Shown: one piece after another, positions 10,729 through 24,800 of the stretch
How positions within the stretch are numbered: the first letter of the stretch is position 1
How the letters are laid out: each line of letters starts with the position of its first letter
Source: Plasmodiophora brassicae
Lineage: Eukaryota; Endomyxa: Phytomyxea; Phytomyxea; Plasmodiophorida
DNA length: 64,000 bases
Assembly (NCBI GenBank): GCA_036867785.1
Contig: CP145415.1
Span: 372,001 to 436,000, forward strand
Direction of reading: 5' to 3'
The notes under the pieces: model-generated
What the model saw: the letters and a program-made list of their open reading frames with translations, nothing else
Database searches by the model: none
Told to the model about the DNA's origin: nothing
Program-made: the position numbers and the translations under genes

Positions 10729-13700
10729 TTACCCTCCTCATCGAGGAACGGGTCCAATGCCGTCTACGCGCCCTCTTCGCGAGCGAGACGCTGTGCCAGG
10801 GCAGCCGCGTCCGGGTGAGCGCAGGTACGCAGCAGATGCAGTAAATGTTGCGGAATGTCCTTACGCAAGGATGCGTATGGCTCCCATGAGTCATAATCGT
10901 CGGAGAACCCGCGCCAATGGACGAGCAGTTGCCAGCGATGGGCTTCTTTGCGGATGTCGAGGACTGACTCGACCTCGTATGCCATGTCATGGAAGGCGAT
11001 CTGGTCGACGAGTTCCTCGGTGACATTCAAAAGGGCGTCGGCATATGGCCGGAGGCGTTGAACGTGACATTCGAAAATACTGCCATCGACAAGGTTTTCA
11101 AGGAGCGCGATGTACTCCGACCGCGTGTCGACAGCGCGAGCGGGTCCGCGCCAGAGTAAACTGAGTTTAGGGCCCTCCCGGCGGGGAACAGCGTACAGGT
11201 AATAATCACCAACGATGACGTTGAGCGAAGGGGCCCCCCGGTGAGCGTTGGCACGCTCGTGGTTGGCCGCCCGTTGAGCCGTCACGGCAGAGTGCATGTC
11301 GCGCAACGAATCGCGTAGGGTATGGTCGGAATCGATGACAGTTTGCGTGTCGACAGGAATGTCAAGATACCCCTGTCGAAAAGGGGACCAGAATGGCATC
11401 GAGAGGAGAACTCGGAGCCAGGCCCGTCATGATCTCGATGGGGGCAAGCTGAAGATCGGGGCTGATGCCGTTGTTCAGGGCGTATCGTAAAAGCCGCAGG
11501 AAGGTGGGCCATTCCTTGAAATGGACCCGGAACTCGGAACACCACGAGCGAAGGATAGCGAGGAGGTGACGGTTGGCGGTCTCAACACCAGCGTGTGTCC
11601 AGGGACAATAAGCCAAGAGATGGACAACACCAAAACGGGTGAACCAGTCAAACAGAGAGTCAGCGGCGTGGCGAGCAGTCGGAGTAGTGGTCGCAAACAA
11701 GTCGACGTAACCACTGAACTTGTCCCGTGTAACAAGGACGTGTTCGTCGCCAGACAGGGATGGTCCGACGTAAAGATAAACGAACTCAAGAACAGCATTG
11801 GGCCGATCAGCCGACGGATTCGACCCAAGCGGACGTGGAATGAGGGCGCCATGTTTGCTCGGAAGACAGTGAAGACACTGGCGCACGAATGCTTCGGCGT
11901 CGCGCTTCATACCGCGCCAATAAAAACGGGCAGCGAGAGCCTGATAAGTAGCCTCCATGCCGCGGTGTCCAGCCGAGCCGCAATGAGCGATGATGAGAAT
12001 GCGCAGCTGGAGGTCGATAGCGTCATGCGGGATCCAACAGACATTGCCCTCGGCGAAGAGGCCAACGTCGTTCGGGGAAAACTGACGACCATCAGTATCC
12101 ACGGGAGCGATCTGATTAGGGACGTGCTGTTGCTGAGCTGCACGAATAATGTCTGGGGTCGGGAAAGCGAAATCTGGGGACCCCAGCGGGCAGACGGTGC
12201 CGACAGGAACGCGGCCGACGCGACGAACATGCAAGATTTCGGGAACAGCGTCCGCGATGGGTGCCGCCCAGCGGGTGCACATATCGCTCCACACATTGAG
12301 GTGTCCAGGAATGTGTTCGATAACATAGTCGTGCGCGCTCAGCCGGAGTGCCCAGCGATGTAGCTTGTCGAGGGTGTGGCGTTTGAGAGTTGTGCCAGAG
12401 GATGACGGATCGAAGATGAATGATAAATTCCGATGATCGGTAAACATGCGAAATGGACGTGATGTGATCAAGAGATATGCAAAGCGGTCCACTGCATCGA
12501 CGATGGGATACGCTTCCTTTTCAGGGAGTGTCCATCGACTCGCGGCGCCGCGGAATGGGGTGCTGTAGAAGGCTAGTGGCGCGTGGGCCTGCTCCGGGAG
12601 CGGTTTAGCAAGCTCGTCGGGATGAAGTTGTGTAACCAAGATAGAACAATAACCGGTCGACGCGTCAGTGAACAGACAGCGCACGTGATCGGGATGAGGA
12701 TGTGCGAGCAGGACACTGTGTTCGAGGGCTGTGAGCATGTGCCGGAAAGCCTGCTCAACAGCAGGGGTCCACAACGCCTCCGGAATAGATATACGTTGAG
12801 CCGCACGCTTGGACCGATTGCGAGACGCATGCAGTAAGGTGGACAAAAGTTCCTGCAGCGGCTGGATGAGGCGGGCGAAATCAGGTACGTGGGATCGGAA
12901 CCACCCGGCACCGCAGACAAACTGCATGAGATCAGCGGCGGTGTGCGGGCGACCAATCTTAGCGAGGCCGTGAACACGAGCAGGGTCGTGGCGAGTACCT
13001 TCGGCAGAGTAAATCATACCGCACCATTTGGCTTCCGTGAGATAAAACTGACAACGAGCGGCGTTCAGTTTCAACCCCATGTCAAGACAGCGCCCCAAGA
13101 AGATGCGCAGCTTATGTAGGTGGTCCATTTCAGATGTTGAATGTCCCAGAAAATCGTCAGCAAAGATGAGAAGATCGCGGAGCGACAGCGCGGGACGGAA
13201 GACTTGGTTCATAGAACCTTGAAAGATAAAGAGAGCGTCACCATAGCCCTGAGGTAGACGCTGAGGAGTCAACGGCCCCAAAGGTGAGAGGAGAGTCAGG
13301 GCGTCGATATCACCGGTGATGGCGATCTGCCAGAAACCTTTGAATGCATCGGCCGTGAAGAATAGAGAGGAGCCCACTAAGTACTCCCCAAGGGCAGGCA
13401 GATATGGGATTGGGTATGATGAACGTAGCATTTGAGCATTGGGCTGGCGAAGATCCACCACGGCGCGGAACGTGCGCCCGGCACCGACTTTCGCGACGGC
13501 GAAAGAAGGTGAACCCCAGGGAGACGAAGGGTTTGGAATGACGAAACCGAACCGAACGAGGTCGGTGTAGTGGGTCGTCAGGAAATCCTGATGGAGGGGA
13601 GGTAGCGGTCGGGACCGAGACATAACAGGCTGGGCGTCCGGTTTGAGGCGCACTTCAGCAGGAGGAAGTTTGACGGGAGGGTCAGGACCCAATTGAACCC

Positions 13701-15583
13701 GGAACACGTCGAAGTACTCGACCAGGAGAAGTTGACGCAACTCGGAGAGGAAAGTAGCAGAAGCATGGTGCTCAGCAGCGTCATCGATGCAACGCTGGAG
13801 CGCGGTACGAACCGCGTCAGGATCAAGGGCGCCAATGGGCACCACGTCGAGATCGTGGGCAGGAAAGGACGGATCTACAAGGCTGAGGTCCTCTGATGGA
13901 TCGCCGGCGAACGGAGCAGAACGACGCGCGAGACTTCGTAGTTGTTCCTCGACGTCAATGCCCAGCGCGACGAGGAGAGGTCGACCGAGTAGAACCGCGG
14001 GCATGGTAGTGTCCGCGATGTACACAAGATGATCGTGTACGATGACGGGTCCAGCACTCGTCAGGATAGTAATGGACGGGATAACCGCCTGCCGAGATGC
14101 AGCGACGGGAGCGCCGTCGGCCATAGAAAAGGAGATGTGTGCGTCGGTGACGGGGATAGACGCGGCACTCATCGCGGCCCAGTGGTTAGCCCCAATGATG
14201 GTACAGTCGGCACCGTCGTCGACGCCGGCTGAGAAATCAAATGCGAGATCGCGGACGCTGAAACGAACCATCTGAGCGCGCGAGGATTCAGACGTCAAGC
14301 CAGATGAAGATGAAGCCGTCAGATGACAGGCCTGCGCGTGAGGCGAAGGGGAAGACGGACCCACATCGTACGTCGAAGGGGAGGGCGACGTACACGGGGT
14401 CGTGTCGGGTGGGACCACAGGACGAAGCCAAACATCGGGGTAGTCGCAATGAACGGCGAGCCGCCGTACATTAGCGCGTGTGCGAGGCGCGCCAGACGGT
14501 TGCCTGGCGCCGGGAGCGGCAGGCCCCGAAGACGCGGGACGAGCGGCAGCCCCCGAAGACGCGGAAGCGACCCCTGTACCAGCATCAGCATTGCGGGCGA
14601 CGCCTCCCGACGAGAGTCCCTGGGTGTCGGCGGTCGGCGCAGCAAGCGGTGAGGCGCTGTTGTCAGGATCGGCCGGCACCAGAGGCCGAAGTGGATTGCG
14701 CCACGGTGCGCGCGGCGGCTCTGCCTGACGTGTACCGTCGGACGTCGTCCCCGTTCGTCGCCGGTGGGCATTGTGATGCGCAGTAGATTCGTCGACAGCC
14801 GGTTTCGGATTACGTGGCTGAGGCGCCGACAGAGGAGGATCGCGGGAAGTTACCTCATCTTCCGGGGCGAACATGTAGTAGTGTGTGGTCACCTCCAGGA
14901 GAAGATTGAAAAATGCATCTCGGTCAGTCTTGCACTCGATGCGTTGTATGGCGACGAGCTTCGAGACGCGATTCCGTAACATCGGCGGCCGGAGCGCTTT
15001 GATCATCAGGCGAATCTGCTCTGCTTGTAATTCAGCATGTTTGTTGAAATGCTCGGTGAGGCCATTGGAGGCCAGAATGTCGCATTGATCAAAGAGGTCG
15101 GCAACACTCTCGGTGGCGTCTCCCAGGTGTCGAAAGGAGATGCCCTTAAATAAATCCGTGCTGGTCTTCGGGACCGTCACACGCGTGGCCGTAAAGGCAA
15201 GCAACTCGTTCAAAATATCTGAGTCGGAGGCCGTATCCCACGAAGCCGAAGATTTTCGTAGGGTACGAACCCAAAAATTCGTGATGACCGATGGCTTGAT
15301 CCGATCGCGAATGGATCGAGGGCGATAGTGCTCCCCGCCCGGCAATGCTTTCAAGTCGGCGACAGCCGATAAATATAATTTCCAATCTTGAATAAACTCT
15401 ATCATGACGTCGCGATTGAAGCGATCTAGGTATGGTGCCCTGACGGCCTCATACTGGATCGGATTCATCTTCTACGAAACCCCTGATAATCGGACAGACG
15501 ATCGGGCACACACGCAGCGTTTGCGTTGGCCGAGGAAAGGAGGCACGACAGCACCTGTTAGGCCGTAGTGTCGTATTGCGCAA

Positions 15584-15697
15584 TGTGACAAGCCCTAGGC
15601 GTCAGGTGGACGACGAACGCGATGTCGACGTACAACACCAAAAAGACAAGTGAAGTGTATTACGCTACTCAGAAGGCCTTATTGTGAGGCCGCTACA
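15584..15697 (-). repeat. 5' LTR of gypsy element B
   Basis: Identical to 10615-10728. The GCGAT target duplication follows immediately, after which the gag frame region of element A resumes. Confidence 0.95.
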
Positions 15698-18550
15698 GCG
15701 ATGAAGAACTGTATGCCTGACAGGATCCTCAACAGCATTGCGAAATTTCGTATTCGGAAACCTGTTCAGAACATTACTGATGACGACATCAAAGGATACC
15801 TCGTGAAGATTCAGCGAGAAGCATTGTGCGAGGACATGAACGATTGCGACATCGATGAGCTGATACGAAAGACCATCGTTATGGACATGAAAATTGGTAA
15901 CTGTGAAGCCCGAGTTAACGCTCACTTTGGCAAATTTGATCAGTTTATCGAAGACCATGGCCTTGAATCTCATTTCTCTGGATCCGACGCTAAGGTAAAG
16001 CGCAAGATCAAATTGCTTCGAAAAGGTATACGTCCAGAAATCCTACGCAAACAACTGAAGAAGGATATGAAGTATGGTAACTATGAACACTGCTGGAAGG
16101 ACGAAATGGCGTTCTTTGACCTTGTAGACAAACGAGCCAAAGAGCAGAACCGATTCTTCCCGAAGAAAGTTCCCGATGATAACAACAATCGAAAGAATGG
16201 TAAGACCACCAATGCTCGGTCTAACGGGAAAAAATGAACCACACAGCACCACGAAGAATGACGACATCAACTCGCCGAAGAAGAAATTGAATGGTAAGAA
16301 TGAGACCAATCGGATTCCTGAACATATCAGACAGAAATATGAGGGTAAACCACCCCCTGAAGGCGGTTGCGCTTTCTGTCAAGGACCTCATTGGCTACCG
16401 ATGTGCACCAAGGTAAGTAAAACAGAACGGCAAGAGTTACTGAAGAAAATGAAATCAGACAAAACACCGTCTAATGACGAAACGACGACACACAGTGGCA
16501 ATGAAGCAGCGAAGACGAAGAATAAGCGGTTGGCAACGAGTACATCAACCCTAGGAACTGTCCGAGTTCACGAGTGCGCTACGTTCAACTACGAGTTTGA
16601 TAGTGCATGCACGAAGACAACGCTTTCACTGGAGCAGCTATCGCAGATCCAACGAGAAAAATTTGTTGCGGTAAGAATGTTTGAGAAACCACTGATGAGT
16701 ACCCTTGCGATAGGCAACGTACAAACGAAGATTGTTGGGTACGCTCTGCTTGACCTCAAGTTCACGTCGCAGCATGGAACTGTTGCAACCATCAGACGGG
16801 TCGAGTGCGCGATCTCTCAAGAACCTATGAGTGATGGTACTGTCTTAGTAGGCGTTGCTGAATTGGATGCTTTAGGGATCAACCCCGACACCATCTTTGA
16901 AGAGAAATATTCGAACACCTCGGAAACTGATGTGACTACTTACAGCCGAGATCCAGCGATTGAAATGTTACGCAGCAAGCGATTGCAGATGATCGCCCCA
17001 CAGGATGAAGATGAGGAACAAGATGATCCTGATCCTGGAAAGGATTATGACGTTGAAGTTGGGATATTCAACAAAACTGAGGTACAAATTGCATGTGACA
17101 ACATGATTGAACGTGCACTTCAGGAAGGATTCCCTCCCGACGACAAAGAACGATTGCGCTCTATAGTGCACAAATACCCAATATGGCGAACGAAGATCGA
17201 CAATATGCCACCGGCTAAGGTAACTCCGATGAAACTGCATGTCAAAGCAGATGTTAGGCCGGTTGTATGTCAACCACCAAAGTACCCGGAGACACACCAA
17301 GCGTTTCTCCACCAGCACACAACGACACTGATGGAAAACGGTCTCGTGTACCGCAATCCACATGCGCGTTTCGCCTCACGAGCGAATGTCCATGAGAAGA
17401 AAGACTTCGGTAACCGTGGATATCGAATGACCGCGAATTTTAAACCTGTGAATAGGCAGATTGACCGTATCAATTGGCCCATGCCTCACATTGATGTTAT
17501 TCTGATGTATTTACGTTCAGCTACGATTTTCATGCTGTTTGATGCATTTAAGGGATATTGGCAATTCCCTTTGCACCCTGATTCTCAAGAGTTCTGTGCC
17601 TTCATGACTCACGAAGGTGTTTTTACGCCAACTCGTATCATGCAAGGTATTATTGATGCCGTATTCGCCTTCCAGTCTGGAATGCAAGAAGTTCTTGGCG
17701 ACCTGCTGTATCTAGCCGCATTGTTGTGGATCGATGACGTACTGGGCTACGTCCGGGATCTCGCCGAATACTTCGTTATATTGGAGCGTATTCTGAAACG
17801 TTTCCATGAGTATGGTGTCATGTTGAATCCGAACCGGTGCCACCTGTGGTTGCGGAAAGTGACCTGGTGCGGCCGTGTTATATCTGCTGAAGGAATATCG
17901 TTTGATGAGTCATTGGTCAATGCTCTGAAAACCTTGGCAACTCCTCAGAATGCTGCTGATCTTCAGCAATTTCTATGTGCGCTCAATTGGATGCGTACTT
18001 CGATTCCTCGTTTTTCTGAACGCGTTCATCCCTTACAACAACTACTTCTGGAATCGTCACGTAAGATTCGCAGCCTGAAGAAACGTCAGTTACGCCGTGT
18101 CACGCTTAGTTCGGTTGGATGGAATGAGGAACATACACGCTGTTTCGAACGATTGAAGCAACAATTGGAGGAATTGATGGTGATGGCCCACCCGAAAGAT
18201 GGGTTTATTCGATGTATATTCCCTGATGCTTCGGACCATCATTGGTCTGTCTTCTTGACACAAATTCCTTGTGATGATTTGCCGAAACCACTTGTCGATC
18301 AACGTCATGAACCGATGGCTTTCATTTCTGGTTCGTTCCGTCACAATCAGTGTCGATGGGCAATCATTGAGAAGGAAGGTTTTGCGATTATCGAAGGATG
18401 CTATCGCTACCGACACTACTTGCATTCGGCTGATGCTTTTCGTATCTTCACTGATCATCGCAACTTGATGTATATTATGGACCCATTTCGTTTCTCTTCG
18501 AATTTGAGTCGCATGACTGGAGATCGAATTGAGAGATGGCGATTGCAATT

Positions 18551-18586
18551 CTGCGGCTCCGGGCAAAAACGCGGCAAACTGCTTTT
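18551..18586 (+). repeat. Left terminal inverted repeat of C
   Basis: It begins CTGCGGCTCCGGGCAAAAAC and ends GCTTTT. It pairs with the complement of 26432-26467 at 35 of 36 positions (the difference is at position 5). The flank is AATT. Confidence 0.92.
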
Positions 18587-18725
18587 TGGCCATTTTTGGC
18601 GTCCTGGGCATCGATCAACGCCATTTTTAAAAATCTTGTGGATTGCGCTGTGTATCCGTTGAGTTTGAGTGTCAACTGTCATACTTTCTATTCTTGGTCA
18701 TGGGTAAGCCCAACGTGCACGGGGC

Positions 18726-18753
18726 GGGGGGGGGGGGGGGGGGGGGGGGGGGG
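18726..18753 (+). repeat. 28-nt poly-G tract inside C
   Basis: An uninterrupted G run follows GGGGC, about 110 bp upstream of the first Met of the C gene. The true length may be uncertain because such runs are error-prone in sequencing. Confidence 0.9.
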
Positions 18754-18863
18754 ATACGGAGTCCGTGGCGACGGGATGGCGTGTCCCGTATCCGCAGGCG
18801 TAAGCTCCGTAAATAGCATATTCACGGGGAGGCCCGGGTACTGTATCCCATTGTCGTTGCAAC

Positions 18864-21800
18864 ATGTTCGGTCGCCTTCTCACCTCGCTCCAATGCCTGC
18901 GCGTCCTGCTGCCTGCGGTCGTGCTGTACAGTCCGGCGACATCTGCCGACATGCGCCCAGCGGTTGATCCAAACCGGGACGCACACGTCCCGACGCCACG
19001 CAAGCGGCAGCGCCGCCCGGAACTGCACAAGAAGAACACCAAAGGCCTGATCATCAAGCCGACAGCACTGGTTCTCGTTGACGAACCGCCTGTTGCTGGC
19101 GACGCCCGTCTCCCGCTGGCGCCATGCTGTGCGCTGGAATGCCGTCAATGGGTCGCGACGTGCCCGACTGTAGCCTCCGCAATTACCCGGTTCATGTCGC
19201 TCACCACACAGCTCGAGCAGAACAAGTTCCTGCACCAGCGCATTGAGCGGTTCGAGTCGACTCGAGGCAAGCTGGCGTTTCGCTACGTGCTCGACAGCCC
19301 CCTGAACGTACCGCGTCGAGTTTGTCTGCCAATTTGGCTACAGTCGTTCATGATTGGAAAGCGACGCCTGGCAACACTGCGAAAGCACTACAAGAACCCG
19401 GACGGCTACAGCGGCCAACCCGTCGAGGAGAACCGCGGCAAGCACGGTGTGCTAACGCCGCCGCTGCCCACTACGGGGGCGGTCGGTCGCAAGAGTCGGC
19501 GCCTGGTGATATAACGAACTGATGTATTTGGACAGGATCGTCACAGCAAGGGCCGCTGCGGGGTCGAGTACGGTCATGATCATGTGACCGGGTGGCAGCA
19601 GCATCTGAGCAGCATCATCTGAGTACTGGTACTCTGGATGAACACTCCCCGTGTTAGAAATCTGCTAACAGTCGTGAGCAGAGCGGGTCTCCTTCGGCTT
19701 GTCGTTCGAGGAAGGCCCTGACGATATCAGGAACATCGGCCGCCATGACCGAGTAAGGTTCCCATGAATTGTCGGTGGCATCGAATCCGATCCAGTTGAT
19801 CAGTAGTTCAGTGTCACCTGACGTAGAGTTGACTCGAATGTCCTCGACTGCGTTGACTTGGTAAGCCACGCCGGTGAGCGCGATGTTGTGCTTCAGGGAA
19901 GAGGTGACATTCAAGTGCGCATCTGCATAGAACATTAAGCGCTGGGCGTGTACATCTGAGATACGATCAGTCAAGAGATCTCGAACTCGATACACCCAGT
20001 CGTTGATGGTGTCGATAATCTGGGCAGGTCCAGTCCAGTTGTACTCGGACTTGGAGTGCTTGCCATGGTTGGCCACGAGAACATAGTCGCCCGTCGTGAA
20101 GTTGATCTCGCGAACATTGCGTCGGCGACGCCGGGCGCGTTGCTTGAGATCACGTAGATGGGTGCGTGTACGTGCCACTGCTTTGTGCATGTCCTCGAGA
20201 GAATCGATAAGTTCCGTCGTCATTTCCTTGAGACGGTCAGGGGTCAACGGTACGTCGATAACCGCGTCGATGCGTTTGTTGAAGATAATCGAGATAGGTG
20301 TCGAGGGTGGCAAACCCGTAAACATCGTGACAGGCGCGTAGCCCACACTTGATCGAACAGTGTGATTTACCGTCATGTTGATCAGCGGAAGGACATACGG
20401 CCAATCCTGGAATGGAAGATTTAGCTCGGAGAGGAGGGACTTCAGCAGAAAGAGAAGCCGCTTGTTGACAACCTCAACCGTGCCGTTCGCCCAAGGTGTG
20501 TAGGCAGTTGTGAAATGATGGTTGCAGTGTAACCGGCTATTAAGCTCGGCGATAACCGCGTTTTTGAAGTGTGTGCCGCGGTCAGAGACATGTTGGAAAA
20601 CAATGCCGAAACGTTTGAACCAATCCAGAAGAGATTCGGCGACAACGCTGTGATCCGCGAATTGACAAGGAATTAACTCGACGAATGCTGTAGCGTCGTC
20701 CTTCAGAACCAGAACATAACGAAGTTGATGAGAATCGCCTGGACGAGGTTTGGATAAGAACAGAAAGTCATAGTGGATGACCTTATTGGGCTTGTCCGCA
20801 TGCATAGCCGTGCCATAAGGTCGGGGGATCATCGAATCTTTGTTGCGTAGGCAGTGTAAGCATTTGTCCACAAATGCACGAACAAAGGAATCGAGATCAG
20901 GCCACCAGAAGAGTTGCGCGATGCTCGAAATAGTCGATGCAGCAAGTTGATGACCAGACAGTCCCATATGTGAAATCACTGCGATGCGTAGCTGCAGTGC
21001 ATGTGATGGTACCCAGAGTTGATTGTCTGGAGTACGCCAGCCAGATTCCGGGCTAAGGTGGAGAGACATGTCCCCTTCGAGTTGGAGAATATCAGAAACG
21101 GCAGATAGGTCGTGTTGGCGAATGTAGTCGGTCTGAGCGTTACTAATCTCGTCGACAGACGGCCAGATAAACTCATCGGTCATCTTGTAATCGTCGAAGT
21201 CAAGATTAATTGCCATATGACGAATAGAACGGAACGATGGAGGGGAAAATGAGGAGAGTGGTTGCAGGGCGACGCCCCACCGCGTGGCGAGGTCGGCCCA
21301 AACGTTGTCCTCCCCAGCAATGTGCTCAATGTGAAAATCTAGGTCGATAATCTGAAGTCGCCAGCGCTCCAAGCGATCGCCGGTCGTCCGACTAATTCGT
21401 GCAACCGAGGCTGGGTTCAGAATGAAAACCAAATTACGGTGGTCTGTGAAGATTCGAAGTGCCAGCTTTGACATAGAGATGAAGTGTCTGAGGCGATAGC
21501 AGCCTTCAATGATGGCGTAGGCCTCCTTCTCAATGGTCGCCCACTTCAATTGAGAACCACGGAATGTCCCCGAGATGAACGACAAAGGTTCGTGGTGTTG
21601 CTCACCGTACGGGAGATCAATATCTTCCGGAGGGATCTGCGACAGGAAAACAGACCAGAAACGGTCACTCGCATCCGGAAAGAGACACATGATCCATTCG
21701 TCCTTGGTGTGCGCCAGCGTCATGGCCTCCGATAGTCGATGCTTCAGAGAATTGAAACTGGTGAGATGGTCAGTGGTCCAGCCGATGTCGGCTAAACGAA

Positions 21801-24800
21801 CTCGACGTAGGTGTGATTTCTTCAGACTGCTGACAGAACGAGAAGCGGACAGAAGTAGATCCTGTAGCGGATGAACATGTGCCGCGAATTGAGGGATAAC
21901 AGAACGGACCCAATTGAGGCCCGAGAGGAACTGTTGGAGATCAGCAGCCGTGATAGGAGTTGATAGATCGTGCAAGGCGTTGAGATACGAGCGATCGAAC
22001 GACACTCCATCAGCGGATATAACGCGACCGCACCATGTCACTGAAGTGAGATATAACTGGCAGCGATCAGGGTTGAGTTTAACTCCAAACTCGTCGAAAG
22101 CGTTGAGAAGAGATTCGAGTGTGTCCATGTAGGCTCCGAATCCAGATACGTAGCCGAGGATATCGTCGATCCAGAGTAGGGCGCAGATATATAGAAGTTT
22201 CCCCAACACCTGTTGCATTCCCGCCTGGAACGCAAACACGCAATCAGCGATTCCCTGGATGATGCGCCTGGGTGTAAACGTGGCGATGTGCGTCATGAAC
22301 GAGCAGGCCTCCTGCGAATCAGGGTGCAACGGAAATTGCCAATAGCCTTTAAAGGCATCGAACAGCATGAAGATGGTCGCGGAACGTAGGTAGGTCAGGA
22401 TGATGTCGATGTGAGGCATCGGCCATGCAATGCGTTCGGTCTGTTTGTTGACGGCTTCATTGATGTCGACGGTCAGCCGATGGCCGCGAACCTCCGTGTC
22501 CTTCTTGTCGACGACCAGACACGGCGACGCGTACCTGCTGTGCGGATTGCGGTACACAAAATCGTTTTCCGCCAAGGTTCCTACGTGATCATCCATGAAT
22601 TTTTGATGTTCGAGGGTATACCTTCGTGTTCGGCAACGAACAGGACGAGCATCTGCTTTGAAGTGTAGTTTCAGTGGACTTACTTTCGCAGGTGGATCAC
22701 GGCCAAGCTTCGTTCGCCATATGTCTTTGTGTCGATTGACAGTTGTGCGTAGACGCGGGACTTGATCGTTAGGGAAACCGGAGTCAGTTGCACGTTGTAT
22801 CATCCGGTCTATTGCCCTGTCCACGTCTGTATCGGAGTGTTCTCCGATTTCGACATCATAGTCGTCACCCGGATCATTGGTGTCCAATTGGGGCTCATGA
22901 TCGCGAGTTGTTCCACTTACCTCCGGGTGTCTTACCGCTCTCATCGTGATCCCTTGACCACCTGGGGCGTGACGTTCCGGGGTCGGATCCGCTTCGATGA
23001 TGATAGGACCATTTGCCTCGATTAACATCTCCTTCAGTTGTGTAGCTGGATTGATACCCAACGCGTCCAGTTCCGGGGCTCCTAAAAGGACAATGTCATC
23101 AGATAGGTCTTCGCGACATACGTTGATTTCCCGCCCGCGTAGATGTGCAGGTTTGCCATGCGAAGGTGGGACAATGGTGATGTCCACGATCGCTGTGGCG
23201 ACAATTGTTGTCGTAGCCCCGATCGTTGCAAGTTTCGCCTCCGTTGGATGGTCGAACACTTTGACTGGGACATGCTGGATGGCTTGAATCCGTAGCAGTT
23301 GCGATTGCGAAATGACGGTCTTCGTCGCACCACTATCGGCTTCGAATGGAAGGTCGAGCGAGTTCTGGAAGCGAAGTCTCATAGGGGACGGTGTTGACGG
23401 CGACGGCGGGCCCATGCGCTTTGCCGTGTCTGCGTTGCCCTTACTCTCCTCCTTCTCTTTGCGCTCTTTCTGGAACTTTTCAATGGCAGCTTTGCGTTCT
23501 CCTTGAGTTGCCTTCGGGCACACTTGGACCCAGTGCTGCTCCTTGCAGATTAGGCAACCTGCCTTTGGAGGATCCTTACCTTCGAAACGTTTTCGGATGT
23601 GCTCGGGGATGTCCCTCGATTCGTCTTTCGTTTGCGATGTGGACGATTGAGCTGTCTTCAGTCCGATCGGATTTGTCGGATGCTTGCCGCCATTCCTATT
23701 CGGAGCAACAACGTCCTTACCTTTCTTACCTGCAGGTGGGGACATGGTCTGCGCTGGAGACTTCTTCTTCTCAGCTTGCAGCCGGAAGTGTTTGTCCTGC
23801 TCTTTGGCAAGACGGTCGACGAGGTCGAAGAATTTGAGCTCGTCCTTCTCAGCGTCCCTGCACCCTCCGAACTCGATCGCGCGTTCGACTAGAACCGCAA
23901 GGTCAGTGGGACGGATACCTCCGCGTAATACCTTGATCTTGCGCTTGGTTCCTTTCGTTCCTTTGGCGTATGTGTCTTGTAGCCCATAGTCGTCGATTAG
24001 CTCATCGAACTTGGCGAAGAAAGACGTGACACGTTCCTCAATACTCTTGATTGACAGGTTCATGACCACTGTCTTCGTGAGAAGCGCCTTGATGTCTGTC
24101 GAACTCTCGACATCAGCCTCCCTGCGTTGGACTGACCTCAAGTAGCTCATGATGTCGCCATCCGTGATCGTGCTGGCGGGTTGACGTAGGCGATATTTCG
24201 ACATCCCTCTGAGGACGTCCTCGGTAATGCATGACTTCACCGTTGGCGGATGAATATCCTCCTTGTAGATCAGTCGGCGCTCGTTAACGATCTCGACGTG
24301 TTTCCTATATTTCTTGAGGAAATCGTTAATTCCGTCCTTGGCCGTAAGGCTCAGGGTACGTAGGATGGGCGGTTTCAAAGGCATAAAGATCGGGCTCTTA
24401 CCGTGCAGGTTTGTTGACTGAAGCCCTCGATCGATTTCGTCATCTGTCGACGATTCATGCTCCTTGGCCTCGGCGTCGGAGTTGGTCCTGGCGTCGTCCT
24501 CCATCTGTAGACGAACGGGCGCTCTGCGGCCACCTCCTGCCATTAAGTGAGTTCGTTTGCTTGGGGCTCTTTGCGCAAGAAGCTTCTGTGCTAACGCCGC
24601 CGCTGCCCACTACGGGGGCGGTCGGTCGCAAGAGTCGGCGCCTGGTGATATAACGAACTGATGTATTTGGACAGGATCGTCACAGCAAGGGCCGCTGCGG
24701 GGTCGAGTACGGTCATGATCATGTGACCGGGTGGCAGCAGCATCTGAGCAGCATCATCTGAGTACTGGTACTCTGGATGAACACACGGCAATCAGGTCCT

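Larger units (their letters stand above)
10615..15697 (-). mobile_element. Ty3/gypsy chromodomain retrotransposon B inside gag of A
   Basis: Identical 114-bp LTRs bound a 5.08-kb element, with the 5-bp target duplication GCGAT outside (10610-10614 and 15698-15702). A long minus-strand frame starts at 15468. In order it holds gag, an aspartic protease region (about 14200-13950), reverse transcriptase (about 13650-13050), RNase H (about 12650-12250) and integrase. A further frame ends near 10764 and carries a chromodomain (about 10990-10840). It appears broken in about one place, yet the LTRs are identical, so it is a recent insertion. It sits in the gag region of A in the opposite orientation. 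Confidence 0.93.
19448..24783 (-). mobile_element. Ty3/gypsy chromodomain retrotransposon D, looks whole
   Basis: Identical 197-bp LTRs (TGTGCTAACG...GATGAACA) bound 5,336 bp, with target duplication CACGG on each side (19443-19447, 24784-24788). One minus-strand frame of 1,629 codons (24543-19654) covers all domains. They are gag, a zinc knuckle (CLICKEQHWVQVC, about 23560), an aspartic protease (about 23340), reverse transcriptase (about 22500-21950), RNase H (about 21650-21300), integrase (about 21000-20350) and a chromodomain (about 19870-19720). A purine tract (ACACGGGGAG) precedes the 3' LTR. Identical LTRs and an open single frame make this the youngest-looking element in the window. 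It interrupts the coding region of DNA transposon C. Confidence 0.96.

Noticed and set aside
19448-24783. The two 197-bp copies as a simple segmental duplication
   Set aside because: They have TG...CA ends, a 5-bp CACGG duplication outside, and bound a complete gypsy frame with a purine tract before the 3' copy, so they are LTRs.
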